Shown: positions 7,184-13,769 of the stretch, piece by piece
Position numbering within the stretch: the stretch's first letter is position 1
Layout: each line of letters opens with the position of its first letter
Origin: Candidatus Zixiibacteriota bacterium
GTDB taxonomy: Bacteria; Zixibacteria; MSB-5A5; JAABVY01
Direction: 5' to 3'
DNA: 13,769 bases
NCBI GenBank assembly: GCA_014730285.1
Contig: WJIM01000336.1
Location: forward strand, 1 to 13,769
Made by a program: the position numbers and the translations under genes
The notes under the pieces: model-generated
What the model was told of the DNA's origin: nothing
Databases searched by the model: none
The model's input: only the letters and a program-made list of their open reading frames with translations

Positions 7184-8736
7184 TCATCTGTATATGAACC
7201 ACCGCCGCCGCTTTTAATCGATTCCATAATTGATGATTCAACGCGGTCATTTACCGGTTTGGAATTGTTTGGATGAATTTCGCTGGCCGCCTCCTCTCTT
7301 TCGTGTTCCCTAAAGGAAGACAGGAACCATTCCACCCAGCGGAAGATATCATTTCTTTTCACCTCGGATCGAAGCACGGTCATCATCCTTTCTCGCTCCT
7401 CCAACTCCATTTTATAGGCACGGTAGATGGCATCAGCGGTTTCCTCGCGATTATAGGGATTAACCATGATAGCGCCCTTGGCAAGCTGTTCCGAGGCTCC
7501 CGCGAATTCGCTTAAGATCAGGACACCGTTGTTATCAACAGTGCTGGCGCAGAATTCCTTGGCCACCAGATTCATGCCGTCACGCAACGGTGTAAGAAGG
7601 CCGATATCGCAGGCGCGGTAAAAACCCAGGAGCTCGGTACGGCTGACCGATCGGTAAATATACTGAATGGGCTGCCATCCGAATTCCGAAAACCGGCCGT
7701 TTATCCTGCCCACCATCCACTCCAGCGTTTCGCGGATATCCTGATAAGCCGATAGGTGTGATCGGCTGGGGACAGCTAATTGTAAAAGACAAATATTGCC
7801 GCGCAATTCAGGATACTTTTCCAAAGCACGTTCGTAGGCCAGAAACCTTTCCGGAATTCCCTTGGTATAATCGAGACGGTCTACACCCAGCATCAGGCTT
7901 CTGGATTGGCATTTATTCCTGAGAAAGCTAGCTTCCCGCTCAACTTCCTCGATCTGAGCGCCGTCGTTAAATTCCGAAAAATCGATGCTGATCGGGAAAT
8001 TCCCGACCTTAATCTCACGGCGGCCATGACGAACGATTGAGTGTCTGTAAAATGCTTTGATATAAAGCTCCGGCATCAACTCTTTGGCGGAGCGGCAGAA
8101 ATTACGCCTGTCGCGCAGGGTTTGAAATCCCACCAGGTCAAAGTCCAGAAGGCCGCCTAAAATCCGATCCTTCCAGGGCAGCCTGCGCAAAAGGTCGTAC
8201 CCCGGAAAAGGTGTGTGAAGAAAGAAGGCAAGGGGATGATCGACATTCATCTGGCGCAGGTAATGGGCCACGAGAATCAGGTGGTAATCGTGAATCCAAA
8301 TCAAATCGCCGGGCTGGACGGCCTCTACGATTTTTTCGGCAAATTTCCGGTTAACGTTCTTGTAGACTTCCCAATGCACTCCCTCGAACATGCATTGCCC
8401 CAGCAAATCATGAAAAAGCGGCCAGAGCGCCTCGTTGGAAAAACCAAGGTAGTAATTCTGAACCTCTTCCTCAGTCAGATTGACTGCCTGTAAATCGAAT
8501 GATTTTTCGATGTTGTAGTTTCGAATTAGCTCCAGAACCTCGGGAGTTAATTCACAACCCGGCCAGCCGATCCAGACACCTCTGGTGTTGCGCACTATCG
8601 GGGCCAGGGCTGTTACAAGCCCGCCTGCACCGGGACGAATTTCCCTTCGTCCCTCACTGGATTTGATGCTGACAGGAAGTCGATTCGAAACAACTAAGAG
8701 CCTCCTTTTGCTTCTCCTCCATGTGATCTTATTCAT
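7180..8736 (-). CDS. otsA: Trehalose-6-phosphate synthase (GT20, OtsA)
   Basis: Transfers glucose from a nucleotide sugar (UDP- or another NDP-glucose) to glucose-6-phosphate, the first step of the OtsAB route to trehalose. The 518 residues carry the family signatures: SNRLP (17-21), GAGGL (36-40), the WPLFH stretch, HDYHL with Asp150, GVDRLDYTKG with Arg287 and Lys292 for donor phosphate, and LRDGMNLVAKE with Asp386 and Glu394. The last 40 or so residues (about 475 on) are a polar, Gly/Ser-rich tail beyond the usual end, function unknown. I chose the ATG at 8736 because AAGGGA lies 8 bases upstream; a TTG nine codons earlier (8763) sits inside the inverted repeat and is less likely. It follows otsB by 239 bp with its own promoter, so it can be expressed apart from the upstream genes. 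Confidence 0.96.
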   Translation of the reverse strand: MNKITWRRSKRRLLVVSNRLPVSIKSSEGRREIRPGAGGLVTALAPIVRNTRGVWIGWPGCELTPEVLELIRNYNIEKSFDLQAVNLTEEEVQNYYLGFSNEALWPLFHDLLGQCMFEGVHWEVYKNVNRKFAEKIVEAVQPGDLIWIHDYHLILVAHYLRQMNVDHPLAFFLHTPFPGYDLLRRLPWKDRILGGLLDFDLVGFQTLRDRRNFCRSAKELMPELYIKAFYRHSIVRHGRREIKVGNFPISIDFSEFNDGAQIEEVEREASFLRNKCQSRSLMLGVDRLDYTKGIPERFLAYERALEKYPELRGNICLLQLAVPSRSHLSAYQDIRETLEWMVGRINGRFSEFGWQPIQYIYRSVSRTELLGFYRACDIGLLTPLRDGMNLVAKEFCASTVDNNGVLILSEFAGASEQLAKGAIMVNPYNREETADAIYRAYKMELEERERMMTVLRSEVKRNDIFRWVEWFLSSFREHEREEAASEIHPNNSKPVNDRVESSIMESIKSGGGGSYTDD

Positions 8737-8754
8737 TTTCCCAATCCCTTTATT

Positions 8755-8785
8755 AACCGACAAAACAGTCCATGTTTTGTCGGTT
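8755..8785. repeat. Perfect 13-bp inverted repeat upstream of otsA (operator or mRNA hairpin)
   Basis: AACCGACAAAACA (8755-8767) and its exact complement TGTTTTGTCGGTT (8773-8785) flank a 5-base loop. The element lies between the predicted otsA promoter and its ribosome site, ending 18 bases before the ATG. As DNA it looks like a repressor operator; as RNA it could fold next to the ribosome site. There is no T-run after it on the minus strand, so a terminator for otsB readthrough is unlikely; four T residues follow it on the plus strand, where no gene needs one. Confidence 0.7.
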
Positions 8786-8817
8786 TTATCAGCATAACAA
8801 AATAAATAATATCGAAT

Positions 8818-8846
8818 TTTATGATCAAAAAACCTGCCGCTGTCAA
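8818..8846 (-). promoter_or_regulatory. Promoter of otsA
   Basis: On the minus strand a perfect TTGACA (8846-8841), a 17-base spacer and CATAAA (8823-8818). Transcription would start near 8811, leaving a leader of about 75 bases that contains the inverted repeat. It sits in the 239-bp gap after otsB. The remainder of the gap is AT-rich, with an 8-bp AT-only inverted repeat (8907-8914 and 8923-8930) of no clear meaning. Confidence 0.5.
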
Positions 8847-8975
8847 GGTTATGTCGGAGGATGACTGTGCATAAAGATGTAAGACGGCATTAATATCACT
8901 TCTCGAATATATTATAACCCTTTAATATATGTAACGCCCCTTAAAAATATTTGTTCGTGAAAATTTTCTCTTAAT

Positions 8976-9764
8976 TCAGCCGCTTCGCACCTGATGCCAG
9001 CGCTGTAGAAAGTGAAGTAGTTCGTCGGGAGGTTCAATCCATAAATCAGCCAGCGTTTCCCGAAGCTCATTGCGTACTAGAATACACAGGCCTTTGCCCT
9101 GCAATACTTTGAATGCATCCTCATCGGTAAGATCGTCCCCCAGATACGCAATTATATCAGTCTCGCCGAATTCCATCAGCACGCTTCTCACGGCATTGCC
9201 TTTATCGCGTCCGGCAACTTTTATCTCGATTCCGCCGTCAAAATTCAGAAGCTTGAGATTGAATTCCTTCTGCACAGGTTGCCACTTATACAAAACCTTT
9301 TTTTCGATTTCTTCTGCGCGGGATTCATCCATTCCCCTCCAGTGAAACGCCAGCCCCGCGGGCTTTTCCTCCAGATTGTCATCGAGTTTCTGCTCTTTGG
9401 CCCATTTTCGCGCCTTTTCAAGACCCTCCGATTCTTTTTCGGACAGCTCGGCCAATTTATAGCTGCCGTCGGAAAGAAGCCTCTCATTGCCGTGGGAACC
9501 CCAGATTTCCGGCTGAATATCCAGTTTCAGAAGGTCGCTGATATCGCTGACACGGCGTCCGCTTATAACAACCACATGTGTATGATTGGCATCTAGGATT
9601 CGATTGAGGATTTCTTTAACGCCGGGATATGGCACTGCTTCGTCTCTTTTGACCTTAAACGGTGCAAGCGTACCGTCATAATCCAGAAGCAAAATCGGCT
9701 TTTGGGACTTTTTGAGATCAGAAAAAAAACTGTCTAAATCGAAATGATCGCTCAGTACCTGCAT
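8976..9764 (-). CDS. otsB: Trehalose-6-phosphate phosphatase (HAD superfamily, OtsB)
   Basis: Removes phosphate from trehalose-6-phosphate to release trehalose, the second step after OtsA. The 262 residues show the HAD motifs: motif I LLLDYDGTLAPF with nucleophile Asp28 and acid/base Asp30, motif II VVVISGR, and motif IV YLGDDLTDEDAF with Asp210, Asp211 and Asp214 for Mg2+. Cap-domain features of the family are present (EIWGSHGNERL, LAFHWRG, GIEIKVAGRDKGNAV). Length is normal. The gene begins 10 bp after the treT stop and has no clear ribosome site, so it is probably translated by coupling. The start codon sits in a 12-bp palindrome (CCTGCATGCAGG, 9758-9769), probably chance. It precedes its pathway partner otsA on the same strand. 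Confidence 0.95.
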   Translation of the reverse strand: MQVLSDHFDLDSFFSDLKKSQKPILLLDYDGTLAPFKVKRDEAVPYPGVKEILNRILDANHTHVVVISGRRVSDISDLLKLDIQPEIWGSHGNERLLSDGSYKLAELSEKESEGLEKARKWAKEQKLDDNLEEKPAGLAFHWRGMDESRAEEIEKKVLYKWQPVQKEFNLKLLNFDGGIEIKVAGRDKGNAVRSVLMEFGETDIIAYLGDDLTDEDAFKVLQGKGLCILVRNELRETLADLWIEPPDELLHFLQRWHQVRSG

Positions 9765-9774
9765 GCAGGGTAAT

Positions 9775-11013
9775 TTATTCTGTTATAAGATAATTTGCAA
9801 GTCCTCTTCGGAGACCGAGCATCAAAGTAAGATATTCTCGCAGATGACGGGTTAGAAGGAAATTTTCCTGCACGAAACGTCTGCCCGTTTTGCCCATATA
9901 TTCCAGCTCCTCGGGATGTCTTAGAAGATAGCGCATGCGCAGGGCTGCGCCCTCTGGCGTATTGACCAGAAATCCGGTATGGTGGTTGTGCACCTGGAGC
10001 TTGATACCGCCGACATTCCCGCCGATCACGGGCTTTTCTTTCCATAACGCCTCGGTTACGGTGAGCCCGAAGCCTTCCTGCAGGGATTTCTGCAATACTA
10101 TGGTGGAGGCCCGTTGCAGGGCATTTATCATTCGGTGAGCGTCGCCGGGAAGGTTCAGGATATGTATCTGCCGATCGCCGTCAGCCTCCTCCAGAACCTC
10201 CTCCAGAACCATCTGACCCTCGGGATCGTCGCTGGCTCCGCCTCCGGCCAGAATCAGGTCGGCGTCAATGGTCTCCCGCAGCATATTGAAAGCCTGAATA
10301 ACACCGATAGGATCCTTGAAACGGTCGAAGCGCGATATCTGTGTCAAAACAGGTTTTGAGTTCTCGATGCCATAGGTCTCCATGGCCGCTTTGATCTCGG
10401 AATCTTCGAGTTCACGGTTTTTATCTGAAAGCGGATCGATACTGGGTGCAATGATAAACTGCGGATGAGGCAGGCGCTTGGCGAAACTGGGCATGGAGAA
10501 AATGCTGGCATCGTAATTCACAACCTTCTCCTCCAGATACTTCCAGACCTTTCTGTACGGCCTGCTGGCATCGATGTGACAGCGCCAGATCCATTTGCCC
10601 TTGCGGTTGGGAAAATGTTCCAGAAGAGCCGCCGGCTGGGGATCATGGATAATAACGAAATCTGCATCCTCCAGAGTACCCCGCAGTTTGTCGGCGGTCT
10701 GCTGATTGGTGTCCTCGTATGCCTCGATCATTGTCTTAGTGAGCGAAGAAGCCTTGCCCTGAAGGGCGTTATGGAATGTTTTGGTGGTATAATAAAATTC
10801 CGGAGGTCCGGAGATAACCTCCCACGAAGCTTCCAGGCCAAGATCGTTCATCAGGGAAACCAGCCAGTCAAGAATTTCAGCCACTCCCCCGCCCACACGG
10901 GTTGAGTTGACATGAACCACCCTGGCGCCTTTCAGGTTATCCGCCAACTGGCGCAGGATGGAGATGTTTATCTTGCCTACAATCTCCTCATATTCCAGAA
11001 GCGACCTAGGCAT
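9775..11013 (-). CDS. treT: Trehalose synthase, glycosyltransferring type (TreT, GT4)
   Basis: A GT-B fold family 4 glycosyltransferase of 412 residues. It most resembles TreT, which joins NDP-glucose and free glucose into trehalose in one, often reversible, step. Family signatures: VVHVNSTRVGGGVAEIL near the N-terminus, then WEVISGPPEFYYTTKTFHNALQG, HDPQPAALL, WRCHIDAS, and the nucleotide-sugar segment LQKSLQEGFGLTVTEALWKEKPVIGG with the EX7E pair Glu313 and Glu321. The ATG at 11013 is fixed by a perfect GGAGG 6 bases upstream; a TTG six codons earlier is not needed. The ATG overlaps the last 8 bases of the preceding gene (ATGCCTAG), and otsB starts 10 bp downstream. Some TreT relatives work on glucose-1-phosphate-type substrates (trehalose phosphorylase), so the exact reaction is not certain. 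Confidence 0.88.
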   Translation of the reverse strand: MPRSLLEYEEIVGKINISILRQLADNLKGARVVHVNSTRVGGGVAEILDWLVSLMNDLGLEASWEVISGPPEFYYTTKTFHNALQGKASSLTKTMIEAYEDTNQQTADKLRGTLEDADFVIIHDPQPAALLEHFPNRKGKWIWRCHIDASRPYRKVWKYLEEKVVNYDASIFSMPSFAKRLPHPQFIIAPSIDPLSDKNRELEDSEIKAAMETYGIENSKPVLTQISRFDRFKDPIGVIQAFNMLRETIDADLILAGGGASDDPEGQMVLEEVLEEADGDRQIHILNLPGDAHRMINALQRASTIVLQKSLQEGFGLTVTEALWKEKPVIGGNVGGIKLQVHNHHTGFLVNTPEGAALRMRYLLRHPEELEYMGKTGRRFVQENFLLTRHLREYLTLMLGLRRGLANYLITE

Positions 11014-11680
11014 GCGGCACCTCCGCGCCAATCACATTTTCAATGGATTTTTTGAGCGCCAGACGAAGTTCGTGAAGATTCAAAAAATAAAAATCGATTT
11101 TTGCAAATTCTTCAAGCAAAGGCTCGTATTCATGATCGAAATCCTGCAAATATACGGTGAAGTCGTCGGTGCTCTGCAGAGTCCTGCGATGCGCCTCGAC
11201 GAAATGGTAGTAAAGACTGCTATCACTCATAAAGGGTATATGGCGAATCAGATCATCGGGAGAATAAATATGCTTGCCGGTATCGAAAACCACCGTCACC
11301 GCACGCATGAACTGAAAATCCTCGCCAATTTGGGCCGAGGGGATATAATAGAGTTCGCTCAGGCGCTCATCGATAATCTCCATCATTTTAGCCCGAAGCT
11401 CCTCCAGATTATTGAAATCGTAAGGATTCAGGATTCCTAACTGTTCGGCCAGTTTCTTGTCTCCCAGGTATGTCGAGCACCAGACGGAGAAATCGTTGCG
11501 GAATTCGGGATCATCAAATGTCGGACGAATTACGGTCTCGCAAAAATGATGATAAAGGCATTCTATCGGGCAGACTGCAACCCGTTCACGCATCTCACGA
11601 ATATTGAGGGCCGAGTCCAACCCCGCCATGCGTGTAATTAAGGTGCAGTCCTTGATACTGAATACCGAACTCTCGTTCAT
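11006..11680 (-). CDS. DUF5752-like protein, partner of TreT
   Basis: A soluble 224-residue protein with no signal peptide or membrane helix. The sequence resembles the DUF5752 family, which I recall as being found beside TreT-type trehalose synthases; this comes from memory of the family, not a search. It is rich in aromatic and acidic residues (CPIECLYHHFCETVIRPTFD, FRNDFSVWCSTYLGD, DDLIRHIPF, SLYYHFVEAHRR), has an all-helix look, and no catalytic motif I can name. Cys and His are grouped near residues 37-48 (C-P-I-E-C then HHFC), which might bind a metal. The start has AGGA 7 bases upstream. It is the first gene of the trehalose operon, and its stop overlaps the treT start by 8 bp, so the two proteins are probably made together and may form a complex. 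Function unknown. Confidence 0.72.
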   Translation of the reverse strand: MNESSVFSIKDCTLITRMAGLDSALNIREMRERVAVCPIECLYHHFCETVIRPTFDDPEFRNDFSVWCSTYLGDKKLAEQLGILNPYDFNNLEELRAKMMEIIDERLSELYYIPSAQIGEDFQFMRAVTVVFDTGKHIYSPDDLIRHIPFMSDSSLYYHFVEAHRRTLQSTDDFTVYLQDFDHEYEPLLEEFAKIDFYFLNLHELRLALKKSIENVIGAEVPHA

Positions 11681-11833
11681 GAAAAAATCCTATTTTTAAA
11701 ATCAGCAATACTTCGGAGTTATATACCCCATACTTTACTTATCGTATGGAATCAACAGCACTTTATCGTTGTTTGGGCCGCCAAGAGCTGCATATCCCCA
11801 AAATCTCCTCCCCTTTTGCGATTATTGCCAAAT

Positions 11834-11863
11834 AGTATAACAATTCAGCCCAATATAGTTCCC
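11834..11863 (-). promoter_or_regulatory. Candidate promoter region of the trehalose operon
   Basis: On the minus strand GGGAACT (11863-11857) is followed after 17 bases by TATACT (11839-11834). The first element looks like an ECF -35 and the second like a sigma-70 -10. An alternative sigma-70 promoter overlaps it: TTGCAT (11879-11874), 16 bases, TATATT (11857-11852). Either gives a leader of over 140 bases before the DUF5752-like gene. The 251-bp gap holds nothing else convincing apart from a 13-codon reading frame described in the findings. Confidence 0.35.
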
Positions 11864-11931
11864 TGAAGCCGCTATGCAAGAGTTAATAGAAATATAGGGG
11901 AGTCAAAGGCAGATTTTACGCCCGTAGACAG

Positions 11932-12438
11932 CTAATAATTTATACTGATATTAAGCCAGAGAGTCAGATCCTGACGTTCATCATCAAAATCCGGGGTGAT
12001 ATCAACATCGAAATTCTTCAGATGCGCATCAACATAAGCATCAAATATGGAATAAAAAACGGTTATTCCCAGAAGCCAGATATGCTGATTGCGAAGATCT
12101 CGATAACGATCGTACTGAAGAAATTTATTATTGCGGCTGACATCATTGGTATCTGCCGTATACAGGTCCTCGTAAGTGGAGCTTCTTTCCCAGTAATAGG
12201 CGGTCTGATAAATCAGGAATGTCTCCAGGCCAGCAATTATGCCGGCCTTGATATATTTATCGTTGTATAACTGTCCCCATCCCGGCACCGCCAGCGATCG
12301 AAGCAAGGCGCCTGTGGGCGAATGATTTTTGCGCTTCTCGATTACGACACTGTCCTGGGCCGAAAGTGAGACCGAGGAAGTCAGAATTAATATCCCGAGT
12401 AGAACAGCTATCAGATATTTTTTCGATATTTTCTTCAT
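11932..12438 (-). CDS. Exported DUF5683 domain protein
   Basis: A 168-residue protein with a clear signal peptide (MKKISKKYLIAVLLGILILT, cut probable after SLSAQ). It then shows the hallmark of DUF5683, HSPTGALLRSLAVPGWGQLYNDKYIKAG, followed by a hydrophobic segment (IIAGLETFLIYQTAYYW), a polar Tyr- and Asp-rich loop (about residues 88-115), a second hydrophobic segment (IWLLGITVFYSIFDAYVDAHL) and an acidic C-terminus. The family is of unknown function and occurs in Bacteroidetes and related phyla, mostly as envelope proteins, so a place in the membrane or envelope is likely. It ends in LNISINY, an aromatic terminus such as outer-membrane proteins carry. It stands alone, divergent from the sirtuin gene. 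A -10 lies 8 bases before the ATG and no Shine-Dalgarno is visible. Confidence 0.82.
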   Translation of the reverse strand: MKKISKKYLIAVLLGILILTSSVSLSAQDSVVIEKRKNHSPTGALLRSLAVPGWGQLYNDKYIKAGIIAGLETFLIYQTAYYWERSSTYEDLYTADTNDVSRNNKFLQYDRYRDLRNQHIWLLGITVFYSIFDAYVDAHLKNFDVDITPDFDDERQDLTLWLNISINY

Positions 12439-12446
12439 TTCATCTG

Positions 12447-12452
12447 ATTATA
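12447..12452 (-). promoter_or_regulatory. -10 element of the DUF5683 gene, almost leaderless
   Basis: A perfect TATAAT on the minus strand ends 8 bases before the ATG, predicting a leader of about 2 bases. No good -35 lies 16-18 bases upstream, which weakens the call. Confidence 0.4.
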
Positions 12453-12518
12453 CAATAAAAAGTGTGTATAACATATAAAACAGTGAATTTTGCAGAAAAA
12501 TACAAATCCCTAAATAAC

Positions 12519-12547
12519 TTGACTAAATATTAAGCATAAAGCATATT
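12519..12547 (+). promoter_or_regulatory. Promoter of the sirtuin gene, almost leaderless
   Basis: TTGACT (12519-12524), a 17-base spacer and CATATT (12542-12547), with the ATG 8 bases later. Transcription should start about 2 bases before the start codon. No Shine-Dalgarno precedes the ATG. Confidence 0.5.
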
Positions 12548-12555
12548 GCTTTGCT

Positions 12556-13290
12556 ATGTTTTCTGAGACTTTAATAGAACTGCTGAAAAAAGATCCAAAA
12601 ATCTGTGTACTCACAGGCGCGGGAGTATCCGCCGAATCCGGAGTACCAACATTCCGTGGAGAGAACGGCATCTGGAAAAAATTCCGGGCTGAGGAACTGG
12701 CTACGGTAGATGCTTTTATGTCAAATCCCGATCTGGTTTTGGCATGGTATCAGCACAGGCGCGATATTATCGATAATATCGAACCGAATCCCGGGCATTA
12801 TGCCCTGGCAAAGATGGAAAAGAATTTCTCCGATTTTTGCCTGGTCACCCAGAATGTCGACAATTTACACGAGAATGCGGGATCCAAGTATATTCTCGAG
12901 GTGCACGGCAACATCATGAAGAATAAATGCATGAACTGCAATAAGCCAGTCGAGAGGCTGGATTTTAAGGAGGGGGACGAGCTCCCAGAATGTGAATGCG
13001 GCGGCATGATCCGTCCCGATGTTGTTTGGTTTGGCGAGATGCTGCCTCAGGATGTTTTCGAGGAAGCTAACAGGAAGGCTTTTCAGTGCGACCTGTTTTT
13101 CTCGATAGGCACCTCGGCGATAGTATATCCAGCTGCGGCTCTTCCGATTACGGCCAAACAGCGGGGAGCTTATCTGGTCGAAATCAATGTCACGGAAACA
13201 GAGCTTTCCACCCTTGCTGACGAGGTTCTTCTGGGACCCTCGGGAGAAATCCTTCCAAAACTCCTCATGACAGCGGGAATCGACGTATAA
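12556..13290 (+). CDS. cobB: NAD-dependent protein deacylase, Sir2 family (class III type)
   Basis: Removes acyl groups from lysine side chains using NAD+, making O-acyl-ADP-ribose and nicotinamide; cytoplasmic. The 244 residues hold the full sirtuin set: GAGVSAESGVPTFRG (21-35) and TQNVDNLH (98-105) for NAD+, the catalytic His117 in EVHGN, and a zinc site made by C125, C128, C146 and C148. The second pair is CxC rather than the common CxxC, which also occurs in bacterial class III enzymes. Tyr65 and Arg68 in WYQHRR match the YxxR pair that in SIRT5 and CobB recognises acidic acyl groups, so desuccinylase or demalonylase activity is predicted. The start is the first ATG after its promoter. 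The next gene follows after 12 bp and may be co-transcribed. Confidence 0.95.
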   Translation: MFSETLIELLKKDPKICVLTGAGVSAESGVPTFRGENGIWKKFRAEELATVDAFMSNPDLVLAWYQHRRDIIDNIEPNPGHYALAKMEKNFSDFCLVTQNVDNLHENAGSKYILEVHGNIMKNKCMNCNKPVERLDFKEGDELPECECGGMIRPDVVWFGEMLPQDVFEEANRKAFQCDLFFSIGTSAIVYPAAALPITAKQRGAYLVEINVTETELSTLADEVLLGPSGEILPKLLMTAGIDV

Positions 13291-13302
13291 TACTTAAGAC
13301 CT

Positions 13303-13769
13303 ATGATCTCAACTCATCGAAAAAATACACAAACTCTGCTCGAGCGTCTGAAGGATTGTGATCTCTGCCCTCGTGAATGCCATGTCGATCGAACTTTCGG
13401 CGAACTGGGAGAGTGCGGTCAGAGCGATAAAATCAAGATCTCTTCGGCCAACCTGCATTTCGGCGAGGAACCGCCCATTTCGGGTCACAACGGCAGCGGC
13501 ACTATTTTCCTGACCGGCTGTAACCTGAAATGCGTTTACTGCCAGAATTATCCGATCAGCCAGATGCAGAACGGGCGGGAGGTTTCGCCCCTTACGCTGG
13601 TGGACTCCATTCTAAGGCTGCAGGAATGCGGTGCGCATAATATCAATTTCGTCACCCCGACTCATTTTAATGCGCAGATTGCCGATGTTATTGTCACCGC
13701 CCGTGAACGCGGCTTGAAAATACCGATTGTCTACAACTCTTCGGGATATGATAAGGTTGATGTTTTAAA
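13303..13769 (+). CDS. PflX-like radical SAM protein, N-terminal part
   Basis: Open to the right edge; about 155 residues are visible. The radical SAM motif CX3CX2C is GCNLKCVYC (C73, C77, C80), followed by QNYPIS, the mark of the PflX / COG1313 branch that resembles pyruvate formate-lyase activating enzyme. Before it is a Cys-rich segment (C19, C22, C26, C38 in CDLCPRECHVDR and GECG) that could bind a second cluster, then LHFGEEPPISGHNGSGTIF, typical of the same branch. The enzymes cleave SAM with a 4Fe-4S cluster to make a deoxyadenosyl radical; the target of this branch is not established. The ATG is the first possible start after the sirtuin stop, 12 bp away, with no clear ribosome site, so coupled translation is likely. 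A TATAAT overlaps the sirtuin stop (13286-13291). Confidence 0.9.
   Translation, partial: MISTHRKNTQTLLERLKDCDLCPRECHVDRTFGELGECGQSDKIKISSANLHFGEEPPISGHNGSGTIFLTGCNLKCVYCQNYPISQMQNGREVSPLTLVDSILRLQECGAHNINFVTPTHFNAQIADVIVTARERGLKIPIVYNSSGYDKVDVL

Noticed and set aside
8907..8930. 8-bp AT-only inverted repeat in the otsB-otsA gap
   Set aside because: Arms contain only A and T in an AT-rich spacer, so it is easily produced by chance.
9758..9769. 12-bp palindrome over the otsB start codon
   Set aside because: It contains coding sequence and the start codon and is too short to claim as an operator; chance is adequate.
11006..11440. 160-residue open frame on the plus strand (10958-11440) opposite the treT start and DUF5752-like gene
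   Set aside because: No ribosome site or family resemblance, and the minus-strand genes account for the region.

Overview
The window reads as ordinary chromosome from a Gram-negative-like bacterium of medium GC. Clues are exported proteins with lipid-bilayer signal peptides, a membrane-anchored anti-sigma factor, a PilZ protein, a DUF5683 protein, and a trehalose cluster built around TreT and a DUF5752-like partner. This mix suggests the FCB side of the tree, for example candidate phylum Zixibacteria. That placement is inference; there is no rRNA gene to settle it. I see no mobile element, CRISPR array, tRNA or rRNA.

Layout: (1) 1-1187, minus strand: the start of an exported protein of unknown family, then a two-gene unit encoding a small two-helix membrane protein and a PilZ c-di-GMP-binding protein, closed by an intrinsic terminator at 435-464. 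(2) 1400-2275, plus: an NmrA-like NAD(P)-binding protein. (3) 2631-4048, plus: an ECF sigma factor overlapping by 4 bp a zinc-finger anti-sigma factor with one membrane helix and a cysteine-containing outer domain. (4) 4075-7183: two DNA-repair genes, mutM (minus) and pcrA/uvrD (plus), divergent from a 94-bp gap with back-to-back promoters. (5) 7180-11680, minus: a trehalose cluster, DUF5752-like gene, treT, otsB, then after a 239-bp gap otsA. It holds two routes to trehalose: glucosyl transfer to glucose (TreT) and the phosphate route (OtsA then OtsB). otsA has its own good promoter and a perfect 13-bp inverted repeat just before its start. pcrA and otsA converge and share one TTAA for both stop codons. 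(6) 11932-12438, minus: an exported DUF5683 protein. (7) 12556 to the end, plus: a class III-type sirtuin and the first part of a PflX-like radical SAM protein.

The most interesting cross-cutting signal is in the start regions. Four genes (mutM, pcrA, the DUF5683 gene and the sirtuin) have a -10-like hexamer ending only 8 or 9 bases before the start codon and little or no Shine-Dalgarno sequence, which predicts nearly leaderless mRNAs. Other genes here have clear Shine-Dalgarno sites. A second signal is a GGGAACT motif, resembling an ECF -35 element, upstream of both the ECF sigma gene and the trehalose operon. It hints that trehalose synthesis could belong to that sigma factor's regulon. No wholly new system is evident; these are hypotheses about regulation.
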